Shown here: positions 9,619-18,580 of the stretch, piece by piece
Position numbering within the stretch: the stretch's first letter is position 1
How the letters are laid out: each line of letters starts with the position of its first letter
Assembly: GCF_003610695.1 (NCBI RefSeq)
Contig: NZ_RAQH01000001.1
Span: forward strand, 124,001 to 188,000
Source: Epilithonimonas arachidiradicis
Lineage (GTDB): Bacteria > Bacteroidota > Bacteroidia > Flavobacteriales > Weeksellaceae
Reading direction: 5' to 3'
Length of the DNA stretch: 64,000 bases
Notes under the pieces: model-generated
The model's input: the letters and a program-made list of their open reading frames with translations, nothing else
What the model was told of the DNA's origin: nothing
Databases searched by the model: none
Translations under genes and position numbers: made by a program

Positions 9619-10495
9619 GTTGACCTAACTTATAAAAATCAAGAGCTTTTAGTGAGGCATTTCCTTCTAAAAGCTTTTTTTCTATGTAGGATTTCGATAA
9701 TTTGTAAATCAGTCTGTATAAAAAAATTCCGCCCGTTTTTTTGAGTCGGAAATAAGCTCTTGCCAATTTGATCCTGGAGATTCTTTCGACGTCCTTATCT
9801 TTTTTAATTAATTGAGATAAGCTCTTGGCTGATTGATCTGCTTTTTCTAAAAAAACAGAATTGCTTTCTACATCATTATTGAAGACAGGATTATCAATAT
9901 GATCGATTTTTATCTTTAATTTAAAAAGATCTTTAGCAAAAATCAAATCTTCATAGCCATATTGAGTAATACTCTCGTTGAAAGGAACTTTTTCCAAAAT
10001 AGTCTTCCTGACGATAAAATTATTGGTTTGGAAACTCGAATAAGGCGTCTTAATACGTTCCTTTACCGGAAGATTTTCCCGTTCGGTTGCAAATTTCCAT
10101 CGCAACCCAAATTCAGAATCTGGCTTTGTATCACTGACTTTTCTACCTCCGAAAATGACCTCCGGATTTTTCTCATTGATAAAATCAAAATAGTTTTTAA
10201 TGAAACTTTGGCTGATTATCTTACCATCGCAATCCAAAAAAAGCAGGTAATCTGCTGTGGAATATTTTGTAAACAGATTTCGGATTTTTGAACGCCCGAT
10301 ATTTTTATCGAGAAAAATAAATCGGCTGACTTTCGATTCCAGCAATTTATTTTTTTCTACGAATTCCTTCGTTGAAGCATCATCAATTAGGATTATTTCA
10401 GCATCTAATTGATTTGAAACAATCTGATTACTAAGATCATTAACCAAATCATTGACATCGAAATTATAAACAGGAATACAAATGCTCAGTTTCAT
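9593..10495 (-). CDS. Glycosyltransferase family 2
   Basis: A 300-residue GT-A fold enzyme. The N-terminus (MKLSICIPVYNF) and LIDDAST form the nucleotide-sugar binding half. FLDCDGKI is the DxD-like metal site, and YGYEDLIFAKDLF is the usual acceptor-side ED motif. No membrane segment is seen, so it is probably cytosolic or peripheral. Its ATG overlaps the stop of the GT9 gene (ATGA), so the two are translationally coupled. Likely role: addition of a sugar to a surface glycan; the substrate cannot be told. Confidence 0.88.
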   Translation of the reverse strand: MKLSICIPVYNFDVNDLVNDLSNQIVSNQLDAEIILIDDASTKEFVEKNKLLESKVSRFIFLDKNIGRSKIRNLFTKYSTADYLLFLDCDGKIISQSFIKNYFDFINEKNPEVIFGGRKVSDTKPDSEFGLRWKFATERENLPVKERIKTPYSSFQTNNFIVRKTILEKVPFNESITQYGYEDLIFAKDLFKLKIKIDHIDNPVFNNDVESNSVFLEKADQSAKSLSQLIKKDKDVERISRIKLARAYFRLKKTGGIFLYRLIYKLSKSYIEKKLLEGNASLKALDFYKLGQLIGYMNKD

Positions 10496-11457
10496 ATTTT
10501 GTCTACAATTTGCTGAATATTCAGTTCCTCAAGACAAGCATAATCGCCACGGAAGCATTCCTTATCACCAAAAACAGAACAAGGTCTGCACGACAGATCT
10601 TTGACGTGAACAATATCGTTTTCACTTTGCCCATAACCTAAAAAACCTGCGTAATGATGTGTCGAGCCCCAAACTGAGATGCATCTTGTCCCCATCAGGC
10701 TCGCCAAATGCATATTCGCCGAATCCATAGAAATCATCACTTCTAACTCAGAAATCTTTTTAAGCTCCTCCTTAAGAGTCAATTTTCCTGATAAACTATG
10801 GGTATTGGGAATTTGTTTTTCCCATTTTGTAAGAATGTCATTCTCTTCTTTCCCGCCTCCGAAAAAATAGACTTTATGCGTTTTTGCTAATATTCTTGCT
10901 AACTCAAAAGATTTTTCCTCGGGCATCATTTTACCTTTGTGCTGAGCAAAAGGCGCAAAACCGATATCTTTTTTGTTGTCCGATTGATTTCTTAATTGAT
11001 GAGATAATTCAACATCAAAACCCATTTTTCTGAAAACATCAGCATAACGTTCGACAGTTCTTTTTAACTGAAATTTATTCAGGTTCCAGACATTGGTCAG
11101 CTTCTCTTTTTCATCTTTACCTTTATCAATCTGGTAGACTTTGTAGCCGTGACGGATAAAGATTGAATTAATCATTTTCGTTCGGATAACGTCGTGAAGG
11201 TCTGCAACAAATTCGGGTCGATAAGCTTTAATCAATTGTTTAGTCAATTTCCGGATGCCGAAAATCCCTTTATAATCGTCGAAACTAACGCCGTGGAATT
11301 TCAGTCTTGGATGTTTGTCAAAAAGGTCTTTGAAATTGTCTCTGCTTACGAATATAATTTCTACATCGGGATTCTGCTCCAGAAACTCCACGCAGACCGG
11401 AACAGTCATCGCCACATCTCCGAATGCGGAAAAACGATATGCCAGAATTCTCTTCAC
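10492..11457 (-). CDS. Glycosyltransferase family 9 (heptosyltransferase-like)
   Basis: A 321-residue GT-B protein. The N-terminus RFSAFGDVAMTVPV matches the ADP-heptose:LPS heptosyltransferase start, and the C-terminal half has the nucleotide-sugar site (MISMDSANMHLASLMGTR, SVWGSTHH). A cysteine-rich tail (CRPCSVFGDKECFRGDYACL) is common in Bacteroidota homologues. The start is GTG, directly after the SufE stop (TAGGTG); the GT2 gene overlaps its end by 4 bp. Likely role: LPS or other surface-glycan assembly. Confidence 0.88.
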   Translation of the reverse strand: MKRILAYRFSAFGDVAMTVPVCVEFLEQNPDVEIIFVSRDNFKDLFDKHPRLKFHGVSFDDYKGIFGIRKLTKQLIKAYRPEFVADLHDVIRTKMINSIFIRHGYKVYQIDKGKDEKEKLTNVWNLNKFQLKRTVERYADVFRKMGFDVELSHQLRNQSDNKKDIGFAPFAQHKGKMMPEEKSFELARILAKTHKVYFFGGGKEENDILTKWEKQIPNTHSLSGKLTLKEELKKISELEVMISMDSANMHLASLMGTRCISVWGSTHHYAGFLGYGQSENDIVHVKDLSCRPCSVFGDKECFRGDYACLEELNIQQIVDKI

Positions 11458-11877
11458 CTACTTCTTTAGTTGAAATGCAACAGCGTAAAATTTAATCTGC
11501 TTGGTCATCGCCATCAGGCCATTGGCTCTGGACGGAGACAAGAATTCCTGCAAGCCGATTTCTGAAATAAAATCAAAATCAGAATCGAGAATTTCCTGTG
11601 TCGAATGGCCGCTGTAGATTCTTACCAAAAGAGATACGATTCCTTTCGGCAGAATCCCGTCGGAATCGGCATTGAAAAACAATTTTCCATCACGAAATTC
11701 GGCATCAATCCAAACTTTGGACTGACAGCCTCTGATGAGATTTTCATCGGTTTTTTTATCATCAGGAAGACCTTCTAATTCTTTTCCAAGGTCGATGATA
11801 TATTCATACTTCTGTTCCCAATCTTCCAGAAAGGCAAATTCTTCAATGAGTTCCTGTTGTTTTTCTTTGATGGTCAT
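11458..11877 (-). CDS. sufE: SufE family Fe-S sulfur-transfer protein
   Basis: A 139-residue SufE-like protein. SufE accepts persulfide sulfur from the cysteine desulfurase SufS and passes it on for Fe-S cluster assembly. The reactive cysteine is in LIRGCQSKVW (about residue 51), and GIVSLLVRIYSG and LSPSRANGLMAM are family signatures. The length is typical. It is followed without a gap by the GT9 gene. A second Fe-S assembly gene (SufT-like, 14898-15224) is nearby, but no other suf genes are present. Confidence 0.9.
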   Translation of the reverse strand: MTIKEKQQELIEEFAFLEDWEQKYEYIIDLGKELEGLPDDKKTDENLIRGCQSKVWIDAEFRDGKLFFNADSDGILPKGIVSLLVRIYSGHSTQEILDSDFDFISEIGLQEFLSPSRANGLMAMTKQIKFYAVAFQLKK

Positions 11878-12018
11878 TCCGAATGGATTTGGATTAAATT
11901 TAAATTATTTTATGAAACCACAAAAAGCACAAAAGTCATTTAGTTGAAAGATTAAAAACCTCTTATCTTTTTTATAATTACGACTTCAGTATAATCTTTT
12001 GTTTCTTTTGTGGTCGAT

Positions 12019-13269
12019 CTATTTTACAGACTGTGCGATATTCACAATCACTTTGACTGCAGCCAGCATACTTTCCAAAGGTACAAATTCGTAAGGTCCG
12101 TGGAAATTATGTCCACCAGCGAAAATATTCGGGCAAGGCAATCCCATATAAGAAAGCTGCGCACCGTCAGTTCCGCCTCTAATCGCTTTGATTTTTGGTT
12201 CTATTCCAGAATCTTTCATGGCTTGTTCTGCAATATCTACGATGTGCATTTTGCCTTCGAACTGCTTTTTCATATTGAGATATTGCTGCTTGATTTCTAT
12301 CTCAGCTGTTTTCTCACCATATTTTTGGTTGATAGCTTCCACTTTTTCAGCAATCAGTTTTTTTCTGTCTTCAAATTTTTGGTCATCGTGATCACGAATA
12401 ATGTATTGAAGTTTAGCTTCGGAAACATCACCTTCGAAATCGGTTAAGTGAAAAAATCCTTCAAAACCTTTAGTTGTTGCAGGTGTTTCATTAGCCGGAA
12501 GCGATTGGATAAATTCTGACGCCACTAATCCGGCATTCAGCATTTTTCCGTACGAATAGCCCGGATGTACAGACAAACCGTGAATTTTCACCACAGCTCC
12601 CGCAGCATTGAAGTTTTCATATTCCAATTCTCCGATTTCTCCGCCGTCCATTGTGTAAGCCCACTCAGCACCGAATTTCTCAACATCAAAATGATGCGCA
12701 CCTCTTCCAATTTCTTCGTCCGGATTGAATCCTATGGAAATTCTGCCATGTTTAATTTGTGGATTAGCTAAAAGAAATTCGGCTGCGGTTACAATCTCTG
12801 CAACACCAGCTTTGTCATCAGCACTCAACAGAGTAGTTCCGTCTGTTGTGATGATGGTTTGTCCGATGTATTTTTTTAAAGACTCAAATTTGGTTGATGA
12901 CAAAGTAAATCCGGTTTCCTTGTTCAATAACAAATCGCCACCGTCATAATTTTCCCAAATCTGTGGATTCACGTTTTCGCCATTGAAATCCGGTGAGGAA
13001 TCGTAATGCGCAATGAACCCGACCTGTGGCACTTTTTCTTCCTGATTGGAAGGAATGAATCCGAAAACGTAACCTTTTTCATCGATACTGACATCTTCCA
13101 AACCGAGTACCTGCAGTTCTTTGTATAAGTAATTCGCAATGTCCCACTGCCTTTCCGTAGAAGGCGTAGTCTCGCTTTCTGCGTCGCTGGTAGAAAATAT
13201 CTTGATGTAAGTGATGAATCTGTTCAGGAGTTTTTCTCTCCAGATACCGTCTAATTGGATGTTTACCAT
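12019..13269 (-). CDS. pepT: Peptidase T (tripeptide aminopeptidase)
   Basis: A 416-residue M20B metallopeptidase that releases the N-terminal residue of tripeptides in the cytosol. Metal ligands and catalytic residues are visible in order: IAHYDSSPD, LLSADDKAG (bridging Asp), NPDEEIGRGAH (catalytic and binding Glu pair), TMDGGEIG, and AGGHNFHGPYEFVP (last His). The length matches the family. It has its own promoter (TAACTTTG at 13289-13296). Confidence 0.95.
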   Translation of the reverse strand: MVNIQLDGIWREKLLNRFITYIKIFSTSDAESETTPSTERQWDIANYLYKELQVLGLEDVSIDEKGYVFGFIPSNQEEKVPQVGFIAHYDSSPDFNGENVNPQIWENYDGGDLLLNKETGFTLSSTKFESLKKYIGQTIITTDGTTLLSADDKAGVAEIVTAAEFLLANPQIKHGRISIGFNPDEEIGRGAHHFDVEKFGAEWAYTMDGGEIGELEYENFNAAGAVVKIHGLSVHPGYSYGKMLNAGLVASEFIQSLPANETPATTKGFEGFFHLTDFEGDVSEAKLQYIIRDHDDQKFEDRKKLIAEKVEAINQKYGEKTAEIEIKQQYLNMKKQFEGKMHIVDIAEQAMKDSGIEPKIKAIRGGTDGAQLSYMGLPCPNIFAGGHNFHGPYEFVPLESMLAAVKVIVNIAQSVK

Positions 13270-13288
13270 ATAATTTGCTATATCTCCG

Positions 13289-13296
13289 CAAAGTTA
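13289..13296 (-). promoter_or_regulatory. -7 box upstream of pepT
   Basis: TAACTTTG on the minus strand, matching TAnnTTTG, 20 bp before the pepT ATG. Confidence 0.5.
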
Positions 13297-13380
13297 TATA
13301 TTTATGGAGTGAACAGCAAACAATTCCGGATGAGAGTTGTAAGTTGGATGTGACAGCTGCCGGCGACTGATTGCCCGATC

Positions 13381-13492
13381 TTGTTTTACACCGAAACCCG
13401 CAGCCCGACTTGAGCGGAGCTCTTTTTCTTTTTTGGTAAAAAAGAAAAAAGCGGGAGTGGAAGGCGGAAAAGCTGCCCAAATAAATTTTAAA
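13381..13492. repeat. Dispersed intergenic repeat with poly-pyrimidine/poly-purine hairpin
   Basis: A run of C/T (CTTTTTCTTTTTT) is followed after GGT by its near-complement (AAAAAAGAAAAAAG), forming a strong hairpin at 13422-13450. The tail GGAAGGCGGAAAAGCTGCCC recurs in altered form at about 39968-39994, again in an intergenic region. I read this as one copy of a flavobacterial interspersed repeat. It explains why the frame upstream of the lyase start is open but not coding. Confidence 0.55.
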
Positions 13493-13501
13493 AATGAGTC
13501 A

Positions 13502-14350
13502 ATGTTCTTAACTGAATGTCCACGGGACGCAATGCAAGGCTGGGGTGAGTTTATCCCTACACAGAAAAAAATCGATTACATCAACCGATTGATGGAAGTG
13601 CGTTTTGATGTTTTGGACTGTGGCAGTTTTGTGAATCCGAAAACAATGCCTCAAATGGCTGATTCGGGAACTGTGGTGGATGAAATCGACAAATCGCTGT
13701 CCAATACCAAACTATCTGTGGTAGTCGCAAATCTCCGGGGGGCAGAAAAGGCCCTGAGTCACGAGCAGGTTGATATCCTGGGTTTTCCGTTCTCGATTTC
13801 CGAAACATTTCAGCACCGCAACACTAATAAAAGCCGTGAGGAAGCTTTTACCGAAGTGGTGAAAATCCTTGAACTGACCAAATCAGAAGGCAGACAGCTT
13901 AATCTTTATTTCTCGATGGCTTTCGGTAATCCTTACGGCGAAAGCTGGAAATGGGAAGATGTGGATTTTTGGGCGAAGCGTTTTGAGGAAATCGGCATCC
14001 GTGATGTTCTTTTATCGGACACAACCGGCGTTGGCGACGTGGAGAGAATTGCGCTATTGTTTAATAAAATTCCTTCGAAATATCCTGGCATTAATTTCGG
14101 AGCGCATTTTCATAACCGTTATGAAGATTCTTATGTGAAGCTGAAAGCAGCATACGACGAAGGCTGCAGAAGATTTGACAGTGCGATTAAAGGCATTGGT
14201 GGCTGTCCGATGGCGAAAGATGATTTGGTAGGAAATATGCCGACTGAAAAAGTGTTCACGTTTATGCAATCTGAAAAATTGGACGTTCATCAGAATCTGC
14301 TGCATTTTGAAAGTGCTTACAATATGGCGAAGGATATTTTCCATTTTTAA
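13502..14350 (+). CDS. Hydroxymethylglutaryl-CoA lyase family protein
   Basis: A 282-residue HMGL-like TIM-barrel enzyme. HMG-CoA lyase cleaves HMG-CoA to acetyl-CoA and acetoacetate in leucine and ketone metabolism. TECPRDAMQGW carries the conserved Arg-Asp pair. DTTGVGDVERI and GAHFHNRYEDSYVK hold the metal histidines (HFH), and GIGGCPMAKDDLVGN is the catalytic-cysteine loop. The frame is open upstream to 13433, but those codons lie in a dispersed repeat, so I take the ATG at 13502. A close relative with another acyl-CoA substrate is possible. Confidence 0.85.
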   Translation: MFLTECPRDAMQGWGEFIPTQKKIDYINRLMEVRFDVLDCGSFVNPKTMPQMADSGTVVDEIDKSLSNTKLSVVVANLRGAEKALSHEQVDILGFPFSISETFQHRNTNKSREEAFTEVVKILELTKSEGRQLNLYFSMAFGNPYGESWKWEDVDFWAKRFEEIGIRDVLLSDTTGVGDVERIALLFNKIPSKYPGINFGAHFHNRYEDSYVKLKAAYDEGCRRFDSAIKGIGGCPMAKDDLVGNMPTEKVFTFMQSEKLDVHQNLLHFESAYNMAKDIFHF

Positions 14351-14468
14351 TTTTCTGAAGCGGATATAAATTTTATCATATTTTCCATAAATAATCCGAA
14401 TCTAAATTATGGATTCAAAAAAAATGGCGTAAATTTATTACAGAAAAAAACAATTTAATATCCACATT

Positions 14469-14873
14469 ATGACTTCAAAAACAACTTATTTAGGCGACTC
14501 TAAAATTGAATCTGTACACGAAGCCTCCGGTGATGTTTTCTCAACCTACGTTCCTTCCAATGATTTTACTGTGCGTGAGCATTTTTCTCCAACAGATATT
14601 TTTGCAACGGCATTGGCAGAGAGCGTATTTGCATCGCTTGTTGTTTTGGGTAAAGACAGGAATATCGATATCACAGGCGCAACTTGTGAATTAAAAAAGA
14701 CAATGTATTTCGAGCCAAGAAGAATTGGTGAGATTTTCTGCGTTTTCAAATTTCCTCATTCTTACACTTTGGAAGAGAAAGAATTTATAGAACATACGGC
14801 GAAGAATTCTCCGGTTTACCTGAGTTTACATCCGGACATTAAGAAAATTCTACTTTTCGAATATAAAGATTAA
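14469..14873 (+). CDS. OsmC family protein lacking the peroxidatic cysteines
   Basis: A 134-residue OsmC/Ohr-fold protein. OsmC proteins normally reduce organic peroxides with two cysteines, one after the central helix start and one in a CPV motif. Here the positions read ATALAESVFASL and NSPVYLSLHP, with serine or other residues in place of cysteine. The only cysteines (GATCELKK, EIFCVFKF) lie elsewhere. The fold looks intact, so it may have a non-peroxidase role. It stands alone and ends at a bidirectional terminator. Confidence 0.8.
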   Translation: MTSKTTYLGDSKIESVHEASGDVFSTYVPSNDFTVREHFSPTDIFATALAESVFASLVVLGKDRNIDITGATCELKKTMYFEPRRIGEIFCVFKFPHSYTLEEKEFIEHTAKNSPVYLSLHPDIKKILLFEYKD

Positions 14874-14899
14874 AAAACCTGCTTTAGCAGGATTTTTTT
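14872..14899. terminator. Bidirectional terminator between osmC-like and sufT-like genes
   Basis: CCTGC-TTTA-GCAGG at 14878-14891 is flanked by A6 on the left and T7 on the right. It can therefore stop transcription of both converging genes. Confidence 0.8.
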
Positions 14900-15224
14900 A
14901 TAGCATACCAAGTTCAAACTTGGCTTCTTCGCTCATCATTTCCTTAGTCCAAGTTGGTTCAAAAGTGAGTTCAATTTTGGCTGATTTGACGCCTTCTACA
15001 CTTCTCACCTTATCCTCCACTTCGACTGGTAATGTTTCTGCGACTGGACAGTTCGGAGAGGTTAATGTCATTATGACTAGAACTTCACCTTCATCCGAAA
15101 TCTGAACGTCGTAAACCAATCCTAATTCGTAAATATCCACCGGAATTTCGGGGTCGAAAACCGTTTTCAGTTCCTTGATTATTTCTTCACCAATATCTGC
15201 AATTTGGTCGTCTGTATATTTCAT
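14898..15224 (-). CDS. MIP18/DUF59 family Fe-S assembly protein (SufT-like)
   Basis: A 108-residue MIP18-family protein. These proteins help mature Fe-S proteins (SufT in bacteria, CIA2 in eukaryotes). Seen: FDPEIPVDIYELGLVY at the N-terminal signature, the conserved cysteine motif TSPNCPVAETLP, and the C-terminal LTFEPTWTKEMMSEEAK. It begins 2 bp after the exonuclease stop, so the two form an operon. A PaaD-type role is unlikely because no phenylacetate genes are near. Confidence 0.88.
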   Translation of the reverse strand: MKYTDDQIADIGEEIIKELKTVFDPEIPVDIYELGLVYDVQISDEGEVLVIMTLTSPNCPVAETLPVEVEDKVRSVEGVKSAKIELTFEPTWTKEMMSEEAKFELGML

Positions 15225-15226
15225 TT

Positions 15227-15922
15227 TTAATCTAATCTTTTTAATAAATCTTCCTGACGCATTCGCCGGAAAACATTGGCCAAAGTTAAGACATCTTTTT
15301 CACAATAATGAATGATTCTGTCTATATCGCCTTCTTTGTAGTATATATCGGCCACCATACTTCCATCGATATCGTCCTTCGGTGTCGGTATCCCGAAGAT
15401 ATGGGCCAATAATTCCAGTGAAACATAACTTTTCCAATCTCCAAATTTCCACAATTCCATTGTATCGAGATGTGGAATTTCCCAAGGCTTTTTTCCGAAC
15501 ATCTGGAATGGAACTGGTGGTTGGATGCCATGAATCAAAAGTCGTCTGGCGATGTAAGGAAAATCGAACTCTTTTCCGTTGTGCGCACAGAGAATGACGT
15601 TATTCATTCTTGGAGAATTAAATATCTCACAAAATTCCAGCAATAGGTTTCTTTCATAGCCAGAGAATGTTTTGATTTTCAGCTTTCCGGAATTGTTATC
15701 AATCATTCCTATTGAGATACAGATGATCATCCCGAATTCTGCCATAATCCCCGCGCGTTGCTCGTAGAATTCCGAAGCCTCAATTTCATCTTTTCTTTGA
15801 GACTTAGTTTTTTTGTCCCAAAGGTATTGCGTTGTTGCATCTACATTATTCCAAGCATCGATTTGCGGAACGGTTTCGATATCGAGGAAGAGAATATTTT
15901 CAATAGGAATTTTCTGGATCAT
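15227..15922 (-). CDS. DEDDy 3'-5' exonuclease related to PolB proofreading domain
   Basis: A 231-residue RNase H-fold exonuclease. Motif I is FLDIETVP, motif II is AHNGKEFDFPYIARR, and motif III is HYCEKDVLTLANVF (YxxxD, hence DEDDy). These residues bind the two catalytic metals. There is no polymerase part, as in stand-alone PolB-exo-like nucleases of Bacteroidota. It probably acts on DNA 3' ends in the cytosol; its pathway is not established. Co-transcribed with the SufT-like gene. Confidence 0.85.
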   Translation of the reverse strand: MIQKIPIENILFLDIETVPQIDAWNNVDATTQYLWDKKTKSQRKDEIEASEFYEQRAGIMAEFGMIICISIGMIDNNSGKLKIKTFSGYERNLLLEFCEIFNSPRMNNVILCAHNGKEFDFPYIARRLLIHGIQPPVPFQMFGKKPWEIPHLDTMELWKFGDWKSYVSLELLAHIFGIPTPKDDIDGSMVADIYYKEGDIDRIIHYCEKDVLTLANVFRRMRQEDLLKRLD

Positions 15923-15948
15923 CTGTATTTAATTTCATTAAAATTAAT

Positions 15949-15975
15949 AAAAAAACCCAACATTGCTGCTGGGTT
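15949..15975 (-). terminator. Terminator after the act operon
   Basis: Stem AACCCA/TGGGTT at 15954-15959 and 15970-15975. On the minus strand a T-rich tail follows, just past the actF stop. Confidence 0.65.
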
Positions 15976-15997
15976 ATATATTGATTTTCTAATTGAC

Positions 15998-17332
15998 TTA
16001 GAAAGGATATTCGTAAATCTCGGATTCGTGATAGTACGGATTTCCTGTTGGCATCAACTTCAGTTTCGCTAAAGCAGTCATTACAGTGAATGTAAATAAA
16101 CCTACTACGAAAACAAATGAACCTAATACCAATAATGCGTTAGAAGCATTGTTCCAGTATGGACCAACCGTTCCCGGCATTACCATATTGAAATAATCCA
16201 CGGCGTGACCGAAAATCACTAAGCAAGCCATAAAGGTTACCACTTTATAATTTCTCTTGATGCTGCTGCTTACCAAAACCAATAACGGTACAAGGAAGTT
16301 AACAACCAACATTGGCAGGAAGGTCGGCCTGTAGTATTCGAATCTACCAAAGAAGTAGTTGACCTCTTCCGGGACGTTTGCATACCAATATAGCATGAAC
16401 TGACAGAACCAAAGGTAAGACCATAACATACTGGTTGCGAACAGGAACTTACCAAGATCGTGAAGATGGTTGTTATTGAACTGCGGATAAACGCCTTTTT
16501 TCTTAAGATAAACACTGATGATAATCATCACAGCGATGGATGTTGACAAGCAACTCACCATTGAATACCAAATATAAAGCGTAGAGTACCAGTGCGGGTC
16601 AATAGACATCAACCAATCCCAAGCCCAGGCTGCAGATGCAAAGCCAAAAAATACAATGTAACCAACACTCCAGCTATATAAACTTGCGTAGATTTTTCTG
16701 TTACCTTTATTCTCATCTACTTTCTTGGAAAGATTTTTCAGTTTCCAAACGAAGAACGATGCACCTACAACGTAAATAAACGTTCTGATAGCATAAAAAG
16801 GAATATTAAGGAATCTTTTCTTTTCGAATAGGATCACATCAAAATTAGGGTCGCCCGGTGTGGTAAGACTTTCGTCCATCCAATGGAAGAGATGACCTTG
16901 GTGTGTGATGTTTAATAACATTATAATGACCAAAAGTGCACCACCGTACGGAATGAAAGAAGCAATCGCTTCCATCACTCTGGTTACAATAATGGACCAA
17001 CCTGCGTGAGCCGCGTGCTGGATACTATAGAAAAATAATGCACAACAGCTGATTCCAAATGCAAAAACCGCAAAAGTATGTATCGCTGCCAATGGCTGAT
17101 TATGAATCTGATGTTTAGCATGCTCCAAATGAGAATCGTGGTCTTGTGGACCAACCAATTCGCTGGAATGAGAAGGCGCCTCGTGTCCTTTGGAATGAAC
17201 AGACTCCATCCAATGGGAAATGGCAGTATCATCCAATCCGTGGTTAAGTGCATAACCGATCCCGAATAAAACAACGCCCACTACAATGAGTATGATTGAA
17301 TATAATCTTAATTTAGGTGAAAAACTATACAT
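15998..17332 (-). CDS. actF: Alternative complex III subunit ActF (quinol-binding membrane subunit 2)
   Basis: A 444-residue polytopic membrane protein with about ten helices, related to ActC/NrfD. In ACIII it forms, with ActC, the quinol-handling membrane part that oxidises menaquinol. It contains a His-rich loop after the first helix (about residues 40-80) and the conserved region WAWDWLMSIDPHWYSTLY. It is the last gene of actABCDEF and is followed by a terminator. No cytochrome oxidase genes follow inside the window. Confidence 0.93.
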   Translation of the reverse strand: MYSFSPKLRLYSIILIVVGVVLFGIGYALNHGLDDTAISHWMESVHSKGHEAPSHSSELVGPQDHDSHLEHAKHQIHNQPLAAIHTFAVFAFGISCCALFFYSIQHAAHAGWSIIVTRVMEAIASFIPYGGALLVIIMLLNITHQGHLFHWMDESLTTPGDPNFDVILFEKKRFLNIPFYAIRTFIYVVGASFFVWKLKNLSKKVDENKGNRKIYASLYSWSVGYIVFFGFASAAWAWDWLMSIDPHWYSTLYIWYSMVSCLSTSIAVMIIISVYLKKKGVYPQFNNNHLHDLGKFLFATSMLWSYLWFCQFMLYWYANVPEEVNYFFGRFEYYRPTFLPMLVVNFLVPLLVLVSSSIKRNYKVVTFMACLVIFGHAVDYFNMVMPGTVGPYWNNASNALLVLGSFVFVVGLFTFTVMTALAKLKLMPTGNPYYHESEIYEYPF

Positions 17333-17343
17333 TACTTCTTTTT

Positions 17344-18066
17344 TTATTTAGCATTAGCTTTATCTTCAGTTTTCGCCGGTGCAGCTGTAGTAGTTGCCGC
17401 CGGTGCTGCATCGGAAGCCGCAGGTGCAGCCGCAGCCGTTGGTGCCTTGAATGTGTTATAAACATAAAGAGCTACTCTCCATCTGTCACCAACATTAAGT
17501 TGTCCCGCGTAAGAACCCATCGCATTTCTACCATTGGTTAAAACATAGTGTACAGAACCGATGGTGATATCTCTGTCTGCATATTTCGGAACACCCGAGT
17601 AAGCACCACTTTGTACGATTGGACCTTGTCCGTCACCATTTACACCGTGACAAGCAGAACAGGTACGCTCGTATAAAATTTTTCCTCTCGCCAAATCCTT
17701 TTCAAGATTTTCAGCTTTCAAAGGGGATACAGTGATATTTTTAGAAGCATCATAACCTGCGTTGTACTCATCCATATTTTTAGGAAGTGTTTCCTCGCTG
17801 ATGACACCATCTTTGTTTTGTGAAACCGTACCTTCTACCGGAGAAAGACCTGTAGCACCATTACGCGCTACAAAAGCAGGAATTTCATTTTCGTGCTTGG
17901 AATAGGCATCCTGAGCTTTCATCAATGGGTCGTAAGCTACCGGAAAATACATATCCGGGAAGTACACCAAAGGTGGATTATCTTTTGGTCCGCAAGAATT
18001 CAGTAAAACAGTTGTTAAACCAAAGATTGCTGTAATTTTCAATATACTATTCTTCATCTTAGGCAT
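17344..18066 (-). CDS. actE: Alternative complex III monoheme cytochrome c lipoprotein ActE
   Basis: A 240-residue lipoprotein with lipobox LLNSC (Cys25). A single class I cytochrome c domain has CSACH at 136-140, and a probable methionine ligand lies in AMGSYAGQL. An Ala/Pro-rich C-terminal tail follows. In ACIII, ActE takes electrons from ActA and hands them to the terminal oxidase or a soluble carrier. The ATG at 18066 overlaps the actD stop; an in-frame ATG at 18057, just after that stop, is an equally good start. Confidence 0.93.
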   Translation of the reverse strand: MPKMKNSILKITAIFGLTTVLLNSCGPKDNPPLVYFPDMYFPVAYDPLMKAQDAYSKHENEIPAFVARNGATGLSPVEGTVSQNKDGVISEETLPKNMDEYNAGYDASKNITVSPLKAENLEKDLARGKILYERTCSACHGVNGDGQGPIVQSGAYSGVPKYADRDITIGSVHYVLTNGRNAMGSYAGQLNVGDRWRVALYVYNTFKAPTAAAAPAASDAAPAATTTAAPAKTEDKANAK

Positions 18067-18580
18067 CTTTAACGGTTATTTCTTCAACACCTGTATCAAT
18101 TAACAGTTGCTTAATGGTTTCCACATCATCTGATACAAATTCCATCATAAATTTATCATCCGTTGTTCTTGGGTCCGGATTTTGTGGTTTTGCTCCAGGA
18201 TACATTTTGTTTCTTACAAGAAACGTTAATGACATCAGGTGAGCAGAACAGAATACCATCAATTCAAACATCGGGTCAATAAAAGCCGGAAAGTTGTGAA
18301 TCCAGTCGAATGACGGCTTACCACCGATGTTTTGTGGCCAGTCGTGATTCATAATCCAGGCAGTCAAAGTAATCCCAATGGTCACACCATAACATGCGTA
18401 GATAAATGCGGCGTCAGAGATTCTGGTTTTTCTTAAACCGAGTGCTTTGTCCAATCCGTGAACCGGAAATGGCGTATACACTTCGTTGATCTTGATTCCT
18501 TTATCGTTGAAGGCTTTGACGCCGTGCATCAAGTCATCGTCGTCGCCATAAAGTCCATATATAATCTTAGTGGTGCTCAT
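18059..18580 (-). CDS. actD: Alternative complex III subunit ActD (DUF3341)
   Basis: A 173-residue protein from the chosen ATG at 18580, with two transmembrane helices (around FIYACYGVTIGITLTAW and LMVFCSAHLMSLTFLV). ActD is a structural membrane subunit of ACIII. The frame is open to 18607, but the start at 18580 gives the typical MSTTKIIYGLYGDDD N-terminus. It follows a purine-rich GGAG and overlaps the actC stop by 14 bp. The actE start overlaps its own stop, so translation is coupled. Confidence 0.92.
   Translation of the reverse strand: MSTTKIIYGLYGDDDDLMHGVKAFNDKGIKINEVYTPFPVHGLDKALGLRKTRISDAAFIYACYGVTIGITLTAWIMNHDWPQNIGGKPSFDWIHNFPAFIDPMFELMVFCSAHLMSLTFLVRNKMYPGAKPQNPDPRTTDDKFMMEFVSDDVETIKQLLIDTGVEEITVKDA

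Noticed and set aside
13433..13501. N-terminal extension of the HMG-CoA-lyase-like gene
   Set aside because: The codons lie in a dispersed repeat and give a lysine-rich start unlike the family.
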